DNA of 48,713 bases, taken from an uncultured Muribaculaceae bacterium (GTDB lineage: Bacteria > Bacteroidota > Bacteroidia > Bacteroidales > Muribaculaceae). The position numbers were made by a program, and so were the translations under genes. This document shows, piece by piece, positions 27,801-35,110 of this stretch. Every line of letters starts with the position of its first letter. The stretch's first letter is position 1. The notes beneath the pieces are model-generated. The model had not been told where the DNA came from and did not search any database. It saw nothing but the letters and a program-made list of their open reading frames with translations. Location: assembly GCA_910588245.1 (NCBI GenBank), contig CAJUQP010000026.1, positions 1 to 48,713 of the forward strand. Reading direction: 5' to 3'.

Positions 27801-28212
27801 ACCAGGCCGAGTCGCAGAAAGCGAAGCAGAGCGCTCCCGCCGTCGAAACAAAAGGACATATGATATCTGCTTTATGTTTGCCGGTCAAGACGTATTCCGC
27901 CAGCATATATATTATTCTGGCGAGAAAAAATACGGATAGTGCCATGAAAAGACCGCTGCATAGATTCACCACGTATGCATGGTCGGGGGAATCGAAAGGG
28001 ATTGTGGCCATTCGCATGGCCAGCGACCAGACGGGGTTGCCCGGAGGATGGCCCACATCCAGGCGTGAGGCGGTGGCGGTATATTCCGGGCAGTCCCAAT
28101 AAGATACCGATGAATCAGCCGTAAACCAGTATATAGCGAGCGCGCATATGAATGCAAGCCCTGACGACAGGTTGCACAATGCGGAGTTATGTCGGATTTT
28201 GTCGCTTTGCAT
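24880..28212 (-). CDS. DUF2723 multi-pass membrane protein (TMEM260-like, probable lipid-linked sugar transferase)
   Basis: This 1110-residue protein begins with the diagnostic DUF2723 block (SVSYWDCPEYTATASRLDVGHPPGNP, about 34-60), in which the acidic DCPE resembles the catalytic acidic motif of lipid-linked GT-C glycosyltransferases. About a dozen hydrophobic helices cover residues 15-360 and 620-720. The rest is a soluble, probably periplasmic, part with TIHAAGSL-like helical repeats near the end. Family knowledge links DUF2723/TMEM260 to O-mannosyl-type transfer; the substrate here is unknown. It leads an operon with aroK. A TAATTTTG -7 box is present at 28223-28230, without a clear -33. 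Confidence 0.88.
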   Translation of the reverse strand: MQSDKIRHNSALCNLSSGLAFICALAIYWFTADSSVSYWDCPEYTATASRLDVGHPPGNPVWSLAMRMATIPFDSPDHAYVVNLCSGLFMALSVFFLARIIYMLAEYVLTGKHKADIICPFVSTAGALCFAFCDSAWFSAVEAEVYAMSAFLSALTIWLALLWARVRPVAAKRRLLILIAYITGLSLGVHQLNLLCIPVVALIYAFATKPGKGHCLRAWGILILSFAAVGAILMGLMNGALMICEQFELFAVNTLHLPYFSGTVAYAVLTPATFIASIYAAGRWPRPVMQALLFLAVWLSGLTVFGSHIIAGGIMAAILSAAVWIPEASRGRIQTGLWMLGFIWLGYSSFAMILIRGNASPPMNEGAPTDIFALHRYIARDQYGSKPLIYGATPYSRPMLREEWKPGAATPDYRQFVLKKKRPVYVRLLPEARLHYRSGLIEAGDSAANRKALTMADDNYLLCDYSFERMTTPELDMWLPRITASSPSMIEAYGSWIGMDKTSMTSMEVSAAIDTLGNAVGKIGADGKRHKEPAWRPTYLQNLNMFLAYQAGYMYFRYLMWNFVGRQNDIPSTGEIEHGNFITGFSTIDDAMLGPQSQMPERASADNPGHNVYYCLPFLFGIAGLIYLSGKKRRRLRTLGVTTVFFLMTGLAIVVYLNQTPGEPRERDYSFLGSFMAFSIWIAFGITALSTAAFRRLRGRAAGYICLVVPSVGLPALLALENLDDHNRSGRYETARFAANILAMPDGIIFTHGDNFTFPLWYAQEVEGIGKGHQVIDISYLATPEYVANLMRQGKSALSFTATPADIAYGAYAFTRIAGDADTTAIPLRDALRELYSQREGAPAFRHSRVTLPGIDGDTLTLSLRSLTTGGMIPFKQLMLLDIIATNNDSPNPKPVYFLSHIPTGFYKAAHGATRTLPFAEVYWPGADSTIWLGVLRMQLQAMTDRREFDRRLPEYIEPVVADQHRRQRGALTRAGRLLLDRGHTEEAEICVRAAGSLHPMHLIEGESFTVADTTYHEGIELARLLVDIANASGKESYRKQAARYLADMRKTALDWKRYYTSLPTKRRSVVSNGTRRLILTIPTVDSLLRLATADQRLTIKTDTINTLNL

Positions 28213-28573
28213 GATTGAGTGGCAAAATTACAAAATTCCATCAAAACCCATGGCATTTTGAATGTTTTATTTTTACTATTGTTCCCCGTATGCGTAAGTG
28301 TAGTGGCAAGGTGAATGGCAATGCGGATGGCGCATGAGGGGTAAGGCATGAAAACAATGAAGAGGAACAGTCTCTTCGACTCCTCCTCTTCTTCACACTC
28401 ATTATAATCGGATTTATATGATTCTTATGTTGCGCCCGTTTCAAGTTTCAGGCGCTTGATCTCTGTAGGATATGCGTTGATTGTTGTGAATTGCAAAATT
28501 AATAAATCTGAGAGAACCCAGGGTATCGATATGTTACCATCCACAAAATTCAAACTTATTTTGAACTCTGCCA

Positions 28574-28644
28574 ATTCACAAAATATTCACATAAATTCAC
28601 GCTGAATTCACATATTTCTGCATTCAGATTCACATGTTTTACAT
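28574..28644 (+). repeat. helically phased ATTCACA iterons
   Basis: Copies start at 28574, 28585, 28595 (ATTCACG), 28606, 28628 and a relaxed TTTTACA at 28638, giving spacings of 11, 10, 11, 22 and 10 bp. All copies therefore face the same side of the helix. They resemble the right half of a DnaA box (TTATnCACA) but no copy matches the full 9-mer. Confidence 0.7.
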
Positions 28645-28653
28645 GCGAATCTG
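28625..28653. repeat. 12-bp inverted repeat with 5-nt loop
   Basis: CAGATTCACATG (28625-28636) and CATGCGAATCTG (28642-28653) are inverted copies matching at 11 of 12 positions around TTTTA. The left arm contains one of the ATTCACA iterons. It has no T-run typical of a terminator and lies far from any gene end. Confidence 0.75.
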
Positions 28654-28796
28654 TAAGTATCTAATAGTCAAGAATGTATAATTGTTCTAATTTACAAAAG
28701 TTTCACATGTTAAAAATTTTTTCTGCATAGGAAGCTGCAAAATCTATTTTCGGGGGATCCGGAAAATTTATTGATGAATATAATTTTTCCACCATA

Positions 28797-28831
28797 GGGT
28801 ATAGAAATGTTAAGTTAACAAATCTATACCC
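28797..28831. repeat. 35-bp palindrome
   Basis: The outer arms GGGTATAGA (28797-28805) and TCTATACCC (28823-28831) are perfect. The inner arms TGTTAA (28808-28813) and TTAACA (28815-28820) flank a central G, with AA/AA unpaired between the two. It is symmetric enough to bind a dimeric protein or form a cruciform. Confidence 0.8.
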
Positions 28832-28854
28832 TCGGGATCTGAGGCCACCGGCGA

Positions 28855-28909
28855 TTTTGTTTAAATTTTGTTTAAAAATTGTTCGAAAAATGTTCGAAGA
28901 TAGTTCAGG
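28855..28909 (+). repeat. 11-bp tandem repeat, five degenerate copies
   Basis: Consecutive 11-mers starting at 28855, 28866, 28877, 28888 and 28899 read TTTTGTTTAAA twice, then AATTGTTCGAA, AAATGTTCGAA and GATAGTTCAGG. The shared core is TTGTT(T/C)(A/G)AA. The period matches one DNA turn. It lies 24 bp beyond the 35-bp palindrome. Confidence 0.75.
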
Positions 28910-29391
28910 GTGGAAAAATCTGTCTTGAATTTATATCAATTATAATGATTGACGTTGATTGTTGCGTATCCCGATTGACTCTGGAGGCATGTGGAATATT
29001 TCATTTTATTTTCATAAATATATTATATGGCTTATTTATTGCTTGCATTGTAATAACATATTGGAAAATAGTCTTATAGATCTTGACGGGAGAGGCGTGC
29101 CGAAAAAATATGAATGTGGGGAAGTTGAATGGGATATGCTCAGGTCATAATTTCTGCAAAATTTCTACAGCCTTTCTACACTATAAAAATAAGGATTCCA
29201 ATGGGGGTATTGACCTTAAGAGTATTCTTTGGAAGAACGGAAATGAGAAACCTTCGATTCACAAAAATTCACTTCCGTTGATTGCCTCCGGGGAGAGGGG
29301 TAGGAAATGTTAACCGGTGCTTCCCGAAGGTTTCAATAGGGGAAATGGAGTTGTAGACCCAAGATGCCTGACGGCCCGGAAGAGTGTGACC

Positions 29392-30150
29392 TTATCTTAG
29401 GAAAAGCCTTTTGGGGATGCTGACAGATCCGAAAGGGGCTGTGAATATCCTTCCGGTTTTGTCAGACTCGAAGGCTCTCACGGCGGCATCCGCACCTGTG
29501 GCTGGAGAGAAGCAGAGCGGACGGAAAAGCCGGTCGGTAAGGGGATCGAACCATTTCCCCATTCTCAACATAGGGGAATCGACTACTCCCGGATCACAAC
29601 AATTCACTCTTATGCCATGTGGCGCGAGGCGTAGGGATAATTCCATGGCGTAGGCAGTGATCAGTTTTTTTGACAATGCATATGCGCGCAGTCGGGAAAA
29701 TTCATCTCGGCTGATATCACAGGTCTTTTTCTGCAACGGAAACCATCGGCGAGTGGCGGAAGTAGTGAATACGATCACTCCACCTCGAGCGATGGAAGGT
29801 GTCAGAAGCTCGTTGAGAAGGCGCGTGTTGTGGTAGTTTACGTTGAGGGTGTCCTCATGGCCGTCGCTGTCGAGACGGAAGGCGCCATTCATTGTCCCTG
29901 CGTTGTTGATCACCCCGTCGACTCCAGTGGATAGAATTTCGGCTATTCCCTCTTTCACTGATGCGGAATCGGAAAGGTCGAGCCTGATGACCCTGGCTTC
30001 CGGAGCTCCGATCCTGATGGCCTCCCGCATGACAGGGATGGCTTTGTCAGTGGAGCGGCATGCCAGGAGCATTGTGTGTCCCTTCGCGGCCAGACGCATG
30101 ACTATTTCTTTCCCTATGGCTCCCGTGGCCCCTGTGACGAGTATTTTCAT
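29392..30150 (-). CDS. short-chain dehydrogenase, candidate hydroxysteroid dehydrogenase
   Basis: This 252-residue classical SDR has a TGATGAIG cofactor loop (7-14), NNAG (82-85), the catalytic Ser131 and the pair Y157-K161 (YALSK). Arg32 directly after the second strand favours NADP(H). It starts inside the end of the upstream SDR gene (4-bp overlap), the last gene of the four-gene putative steroid operon. A role in oxidising or reducing a ring hydroxyl or ketone is inferred from this context. Generic SDR function on another lipid is the alternative. No clear T-rich hairpin terminator was found after its stop. Confidence 0.85.
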   Translation of the reverse strand: MKILVTGATGAIGKEIVMRLAAKGHTMLLACRSTDKAIPVMREAIRIGAPEARVIRLDLSDSASVKEGIAEILSTGVDGVINNAGTMNGAFRLDSDGHEDTLNVNYHNTRLLNELLTPSIARGGVIVFTTSATRRWFPLQKKTCDISRDEFSRLRAYALSKKLITAYAMELSLRLAPHGIRVNCCDPGVVDSPMLRMGKWFDPLTDRLFRPLCFSPATGADAAVRAFESDKTGRIFTAPFGSVSIPKRLFLR

Positions 30151-30962
30151 GGTTTTTTTATCCCTTTGTCGAGCAACCGGTGCTTAACCATCATCCTGAC
30201 CGGTGTCGGAGTCATTGCCACGACTACTATCGAGATCCTGTTGAGCCACCCGTTGATATATTGTCTTTTCCCTTTCAGCATCTTTCGGATTGCCTTCCGT
30301 GCGAAACGTTGTGGTGTGTCGAGCACTCCGATTGCCACCGCGAGCCGTTTGAGATTGTCGGGGAGCCCGAAAAGATTGGTGGCGATTCCGCCCGGACAGG
30401 CTGCCGTGACTGTCACTCCGTAGTCTCTTGTCTCATAATGCAGCGCGCGGGAGAACACGCGGATATAGGCTTTGGTGGCGGCATACATGGATAGGCCGGG
30501 CATAGGCATCCAGCAGGACATGGATGACATGTTGAGGATTTTTCCTCCACCGTGTCCCATCCTTTGCGTGGCAAATCGGCGACATAGCATGGTGAGCGCC
30601 CTCATGTGGAGATCGATGAAACAGTCGATCTTTCTCTCAGGTATCTCTGCGGCACCGGCAAATGAGAATATGCCGGCGTTGTTTATCAGTATGTCGGGAT
30701 CGATGCCTCTGTCTCCGCATGATGTGTAGATGATGTCAATTGCATCGCGGGCTGTGAGGTCGGTGGGAATGCATACAATTTCCACACCCGGGAAATCGCG
30801 GCTTAATATCTTTCCGGCTTCTGCCAGACGTGCGGCGTCGATGTCGGTAAGTGCCAGTGAGCAGCCCATACTTGCCAGGGTGCGGCAAAATTCAAGTCCT
30901 ATTCCTCCTGTCGCCCCCGTGACGAGCGCGCAATGTCCTTTCAGGTCGGTGATCTTACCCAT
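30147..30962 (-). CDS. short-chain dehydrogenase, candidate hydroxysteroid dehydrogenase
   Basis: This 271-residue SDR has TGATGGIG (15-22), NNAG (94-97), Ser146/147, and Y160-K164 (YAATK). Asp40 at the end of the second strand favours NAD(H), the opposite preference to its neighbour. The C-terminal part is hydrophobic with basic residues (RISIVVVAMTPTPVRMMVKHRL) and could associate with the membrane. This layout resembles the 17beta-HSD12/DltE-type SDRs. It overlaps the next SDR by 4 bp and follows the OYE gene by 24 bp. Having two SDRs with different cofactors would allow a hydroxyl to be oxidised and then reduced with opposite stereochemistry. Confidence 0.85.
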   Translation of the reverse strand: MGKITDLKGHCALVTGATGGIGLEFCRTLASMGCSLALTDIDAARLAEAGKILSRDFPGVEIVCIPTDLTARDAIDIIYTSCGDRGIDPDILINNAGIFSFAGAAEIPERKIDCFIDLHMRALTMLCRRFATQRMGHGGGKILNMSSMSCWMPMPGLSMYAATKAYIRVFSRALHYETRDYGVTVTAACPGGIATNLFGLPDNLKRLAVAIGVLDTPQRFARKAIRKMLKGKRQYINGWLNRISIVVVAMTPTPVRMMVKHRLLDKGIKKP

Positions 30963-30986
30963 TGTCCTGTTGTCTGAAATGATTGG

Positions 30987-32216
30987 CTATCTTATGTCGC
31001 GACTACGGCGTTTTATGTCGTCGATTTCCTTGAGTATGCGAGGAGGGAGGTCGTGGAGATGTTTATGGCATGCCATCTCGCGCGAATACATGCGCGCTAT
31101 GCAGTAGTTCACGTGATCGCATCCGCAACGGTGGCATTCCTCATCGCGCATGCGGTTGACGAAATCCGGCTCGTTGAGGAGCGCGCGTCCCATCTGTATG
31201 AAGTCGAAACCTTCCGCATCGAGAACCTTGTCCGCATTCTCCCGGCTCACGATGCCACCCACATATACAAGAGGCAAGTCGAGTTCCTTACGGAAGAGGC
31301 GTGCGTCATCGAGGAAATAGAGCTCTCGGAATGGGACGGAGGGAATCATGAATTTGCCGAACCATCTCACTCCGTATTTCAACCAAAGCTGCGGCATATA
31401 GTGGGTCATGGAATATATGGGCATTTCCCCACGCATCACATACATCGGAGCCTTGCTCACGAAGCCGCCGGAGAGCACGAGCGCATGTGCTCCGAGAGTC
31501 TGGAGCTCTCGTGCCACCGTGAGGCAGTCGTCGATCTCAAGTCCCCCCTTGAACCCGTCGCGCATATTGGTCTTTACCAGCACTCCCATGTCGGAGCCAG
31601 CAGCTTTCATGACTTCAGCCATACATTCACGCATGAAGCGCATACGGTTGTCGAGCGAGCCGCCGTATTCATCGCGCCGGCGGTTGGTGAAGGGCGACAG
31701 GAACTGCGATATCAGGTAGCCGTGGCCGGCATGTAGCTCAACACAGTCGAATCCGGCGTCGCGGGCAGTGCGCACGGCATCGCCGAATTTCACGGCGAGG
31801 CCTTTCAGTTCGTCGCGGGTCAGGCCTCTCACGAATGTGGGGGAATAAAGATTGAATCCGGTTGTGGCCCCGACAGGGAGGCATCCGGCTGTGGAACGGT
31901 GTGTCATGTTGCCGCAGTGCCCTATCTGGATAGAGGCCTTGGCTCCGTAGGAGTGGATGCCGTCGGTGATCTCCCGCAGCGGATTTACGATTTCGGGACG
32001 AAGCCATAGCTGCGTCTTGAATGAGAGCGCAGACTGACAGATGCCCGCATATGCGAGGGTCGTCATTCCGACGCCTCCGCGAGCCACGCTCAGGTGATAG
32101 TCGCGAAGAGCGTCTGTGGGATTGTTGTCTTTCCCCATCCCTTCGAACGCGGCCGAACGTATCGTGCGGTTGCGTAGTGTCACGGGGCCGATATTTGCTG
32201 GTGTGAAGAGTTTCAT
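30987..32216 (-). CDS. Old Yellow Enzyme-family flavin oxidoreductase, candidate ketosteroid 5beta-reductase
   Basis: This 409-residue TIM-barrel FMN enzyme reduces activated C=C bonds. Family blocks include TLRNRTIRSAAFEGMGKDN, ASIQIGHCGNM, DCVELHAGHGYLISQFLSPFTNRRRDEYGGSLDNRMRF and FDFIQMGRALLNEP. A cysteine cluster near the C-terminus (C361, C364, C366, C372, C383) resembles the Fe-S binding cysteines of 2,4-dienoyl-CoA reductase and BaiCD-type enzymes, although the spacing is not identical. The C-terminal FAD domain of those enzymes is absent. Its place between a 5alpha-reductase and two SDRs suggests a delta4-3-ketosteroid substrate and a 5beta outcome. Confidence 0.88.
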   Translation of the reverse strand: MKLFTPANIGPVTLRNRTIRSAAFEGMGKDNNPTDALRDYHLSVARGGVGMTTLAYAGICQSALSFKTQLWLRPEIVNPLREITDGIHSYGAKASIQIGHCGNMTHRSTAGCLPVGATTGFNLYSPTFVRGLTRDELKGLAVKFGDAVRTARDAGFDCVELHAGHGYLISQFLSPFTNRRRDEYGGSLDNRMRFMRECMAEVMKAAGSDMGVLVKTNMRDGFKGGLEIDDCLTVARELQTLGAHALVLSGGFVSKAPMYVMRGEMPIYSMTHYMPQLWLKYGVRWFGKFMIPSVPFRELYFLDDARLFRKELDLPLVYVGGIVSRENADKVLDAEGFDFIQMGRALLNEPDFVNRMRDEECHRCGCDHVNYCIARMYSREMACHKHLHDLPPRILKEIDDIKRRSRDIR

Positions 32217-32250
32217 CGTAGTGAAAAATGTGTCGTGGTTACGAACGGAT

Positions 32251-33030
32251 TCAATAGATAAATGGAATTATGTAGCGGAGACTCAGGGATGTGAACTCGT
32301 CGCCGAATTCGGCGGAATAACGGCGGTGGAGCGATCTGGCTCTCGGCGCAAGATTCGCGAAAGTCCATAGCGCGAACACAGCCCCCGGCACAGACCATGT
32401 CAGTATGGCAAATCCTGTCCATTCGGTGAATTCTCCAAAGTAATTTGCACCGGTCACATACCGATACAGCCCCTTGCGGGGTATGTAGTGGCGTGTGTCA
32501 CCCGGTTTCCTCAGATTGCGTATCACGTGATCTGAATGCATGTTTATGGCCATGCCTGTGAAGAACACCAAGCATCCGAGCAGGAAGAGGGGGGAGAGAA
32601 GCCAGCCGGCGGTATATCTTCCGTCGGGCGCCACATAGAAAAGCCACCCCCCTATCATATAGGCATTGATGGTGTTGAACACCATTCCCATGGCCACGAT
32701 TGCCACAGGCATCCTGCTTTTCCCTCTCATCAAAGCCGGGAAGATGAACGTGCGTTGGAAATAATGAATCTCGAAAAGTAGCGCCATCACGCAGGGGGCT
32801 GCTTCAGCATATCGTGGACTTGACAGCCATATCAGAGCCATACATATGAAGGCGGGCGCCTCCATCATGACCCATCCGGCCCGGTTGCCAACCGAGGGCC
32901 CCCATTTCCGGGAATAAGTCATTCCATAGGCGGCCTCCACACGATGGAGGGCTATGAAGACGACCACGGCCAGGACAGCCATGGCCGCTGTCAAAGTGTC
33001 GAATATCTCCGGGTTGAAAATGTCTTCCAT
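32251..33030 (-). CDS. 3-oxo-5alpha-steroid 4-dehydrogenase (SRD5A) family membrane protein
   Basis: This 259-residue protein with about six or seven hydrophobic helices closely resembles vertebrate steroid 5alpha-reductases. E57 in VMMEAPAF and Y90 in HYFQRTF fall where human SRD5A2 has its catalytic E57 and Y91. The C-terminal half carries the NADPH/substrate blocks INMHSDHVIRNLRKPGDT (163-179), IPRKGLYRYVTGANYFGE (183-200) and the terminal IIPF. The length equals that of the human enzymes. It would reduce the C4-C5 double bond of a 3-keto-delta4 steroid to the 5alpha form. It leads the operon, 34 bp before the OYE gene, with a promoter at 33056-33063. Confidence 0.92.
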   Translation of the reverse strand: MEDIFNPEIFDTLTAAMAVLAVVVFIALHRVEAAYGMTYSRKWGPSVGNRAGWVMMEAPAFICMALIWLSSPRYAEAAPCVMALLFEIHYFQRTFIFPALMRGKSRMPVAIVAMGMVFNTINAYMIGGWLFYVAPDGRYTAGWLLSPLFLLGCLVFFTGMAINMHSDHVIRNLRKPGDTRHYIPRKGLYRYVTGANYFGEFTEWTGFAILTWSVPGAVFALWTFANLAPRARSLHRRYSAEFGDEFTSLSLRYIIPFIY

Positions 33031-33055
33031 GTCGTCGTTGAGTTAGAAATCTTTG

Positions 33056-33093
33056 CAAAGATAATAAAAGTCCGTGATTTTTAATTAACTTTG
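33056..33093. promoter_or_regulatory. divergent -7 boxes between the steroid operon and the ABC exporter
   Basis: The minus strand reads TATCTTTG (33056-33063) and the plus strand TAACTTTG (33086-33093), both exact TAnnTTTG matches pointing outwards. Only 22 bp separate them, so one bound protein could affect both. Neither has a clear -33 TTG at the right distance, which may mean activator dependence. Confidence 0.5.
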
Positions 33094-33141
33094 CAGCATG
33101 AAATCCCCGTCTGCCGTGCAGACGGCCACTTTCCGCCGATA

Positions 33142-34986
33142 ATGAAAGATCTTCTGATGTTTATCAGGCGCTTCGCGCGCCCCTATAAATGGAATGTGGT
33201 GTGGAGTGTTATCTTCAATTTCCTCACCACCTTCTTCACCTTGTTCTCCTTCGCCTTCATAATGCCGATCCTGAAGATACTTTTCGGGCTCGACACCACA
33301 GACTATATATATATGGACTGGGGCTCAGGCGAACTTAAAGACGTGCTTCTCAACAATTTTTATTGGTATATGAGTTGCCTGGTCAAGGATTTCGGGGCAT
33401 CCACAGCCCTTGCGCTCCTGGCCGTGATGTTGATTGTGGGGACATTCCTGAAAGTGATCACCGCATATTTCAGCGATTATTTCATAATCCCGCTCCGCAA
33501 CGGAGTGGTGCGCGACATACGCGACCGCATGTATGCCAAGATCCTTTCGCTGCCCATCGGATTCTACACCCATGAGCGCAAAGGGGATATCATGAGCCGC
33601 GTGAGCGGCGACGTGACGGAGATTGAGGTCTCGGTTGCGGCCAGTCTCGCGGCTCTTGTCAAGCAACCGATCATGATAATAGGCTGCCTGGCGATGATGC
33701 TGTTCATGAGCTGGCGTCTGACCCTTTTCGTATTCATACTCCTTCCATGTGCTGGATGGGTGATGGGTTCGATAGGCAGGAGACTCAAGGCGAAGTCGCT
33801 GAAGGCTCAGAACCTTCTCGGGACAATACTGTCAACCACCGAAGAGTCGATAGGCGGCCTGCGCATAATCAAGGCCTTCAATGCTGAGAAGCAGATGTCG
33901 GAGATGTTCGGCCAGGAGACGCATGAGTTTCTCGATGTCAGCAATTCCATTCAGCGCCGTTACGCGCTCGCCCATCCGATGAGCGAGTTTCTCGGCACCA
34001 TAGCCATCTCCATTGTGCTTTGGTTTGGCGGCTCCCTGATCTTGAGCAATTCATCCTCGATCGACGCTTCGGGCTTTATATATTATATGGTGATTTTCTA
34101 CAGTATCATCAACCCAGCCAAGGAGCTCTCAAAGACAGGCTACACCATTCAGAAAGGCATGGCGTCGCTGAAGAGGATCGACAAGATCCTGTCCGCCGAC
34201 AACCCGATAAAAGATGCGCCTGATCCCGTGGCATTGCCCGCTGACCCGATGCGAAACGGCAGCATAAGGTTTCGCGATGTGTGCTTCAGCTACGACGGGG
34301 AGCGCGACGTCATTGACAATGTGAACCTTGACATACGTCCCGGAATGACCGTGGCTCTCGTCGGTCAGTCGGGTTCCGGCAAGTCGACGCTTGTTGACCT
34401 GATACCACGTTTCTGGGATGTCGAGAGGGGAGTTGTGGAGGTTGACGGCCACAATGTGAAGGATTATCGTGTCAGCGAGCTGCGCTCGCTGATGGGAAAT
34501 GTCAATCAGGAGGCCATACTGTTCAACGACACTTTTTTCAACAATATAGCCTTCGGTTCGCCCAACGCCACGCAGCAGCAGGTGGAGGAGGCGGCGAGAA
34601 TAGCCAACGCCTATGATTTCATAATGGATACACCGGATGGTTTCCAGACGATGGTTGGCGACAGAGGGTGCCGTCTTTCAGGCGGACAGCGCCAGAGGAT
34701 CAGCATAGCCAGGGCCGTTCTTAAGAATCCACCTATCCTTATCCTCGACGAGGCGACATCGGCGCTTGACACAGAGAGCGAGCGTCTTGTGCAGGAGGCT
34801 CTCGAGAGACTTATGAAAGACCGTACCACAGTGGTCATCGCCCATCGCCTTTCCACTATTGCCAATGCCGACATGATCTGCGTGATGAGCGGCGGCAAGA
34901 TCGTGGAGCGTGGCACGCATGATGAACTTCTCGCGCTCGACGGCCATTACAGACGTCTTGTCGACATGCAGTCGATCAACGGCTGA
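33142..34986 (+). CDS. MsbA-like ABC exporter (fused transmembrane and ATPase domains)
   Basis: This 614-residue half-transporter works as a dimer to move lipids or drugs across the inner membrane. Residues 1 to about 330 hold six membrane helices. The ATPase has Walker A GQSGSGKST, Q-loop NVNQEAILFND, signature LSGGQRQR, Walker B ILILDEATSALD and the H-loop IAHRLST. The ATG at 33142 is used; the frame could open at a TTG at 33091, but the added 17 residues look non-native. It is divergent from the steroid operon. A role in lipid A-core flipping (msbA) is plausible but cannot be told from other exporters of this class. Confidence 0.92.
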   Translation: MKDLLMFIRRFARPYKWNVVWSVIFNFLTTFFTLFSFAFIMPILKILFGLDTTDYIYMDWGSGELKDVLLNNFYWYMSCLVKDFGASTALALLAVMLIVGTFLKVITAYFSDYFIIPLRNGVVRDIRDRMYAKILSLPIGFYTHERKGDIMSRVSGDVTEIEVSVAASLAALVKQPIMIIGCLAMMLFMSWRLTLFVFILLPCAGWVMGSIGRRLKAKSLKAQNLLGTILSTTEESIGGLRIIKAFNAEKQMSEMFGQETHEFLDVSNSIQRRYALAHPMSEFLGTIAISIVLWFGGSLILSNSSSIDASGFIYYMVIFYSIINPAKELSKTGYTIQKGMASLKRIDKILSADNPIKDAPDPVALPADPMRNGSIRFRDVCFSYDGERDVIDNVNLDIRPGMTVALVGQSGSGKSTLVDLIPRFWDVERGVVEVDGHNVKDYRVSELRSLMGNVNQEAILFNDTFFNNIAFGSPNATQQQVEEAARIANAYDFIMDTPDGFQTMVGDRGCRLSGGQRQRISIARAVLKNPPILILDEATSALDTESERLVQEALERLMKDRTTVVIAHRLSTIANADMICVMSGGKIVERGTHDELLALDGHYRRLVDMQSING

Positions 34987-35110
34987 CAGGCTATATGAAT
35001 AGTGATATGGAATTTTGCCGGTTCCCCCGACGATTTTCATGGGGATCGGATGTTATATAAAAAGAACTCATGCCGGATTCCGCTCCGGTGCAATAGTAAA
35101 AGAATATTTT

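Larger units (their letters stand above)
28213..29391. other. 1.18-kb AT-rich non-coding region with phased repeats and palindromes
   Basis: No gene is supported here; short open frames at 28879-29313 lack family features. The heptamer ATTCACA occurs at 28574, 28585, 28606, 28628 and 29257, with near copies at 28595, 28701 and 29267 and a reverse copy at 28485; most are 10-11 bp or 22 bp apart. An 11-bp tandem repeat, several hairpins and a 35-bp palindrome lie within it (listed separately). Such phased AT-rich repeats are seen in replication origins and in other DNA-loading sites. The parAB genes lie 10 kb away, which suits an origin, but nothing here proves it. Confidence 0.55.

Noticed and set aside
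28700..28715. parS-like sequence AGTTTCACATGTTAAA
   Set aside because: It matches only 11 of 16 positions of TGTTTCACGTGAAACA and lacks the symmetric right arm, so it is not called parS.
28879..29079. 66-codon open frame in the repeat-rich region
   Set aside because: It overlaps the 11-bp repeats, has no recognisable domain and no supporting start signal.
28213..29391. CRISPR-like reading of the phased repeats
   Set aside because: The repeats are 7 bp with 10-11-bp spacing, far below CRISPR repeat and spacer lengths, and no cas gene is present.
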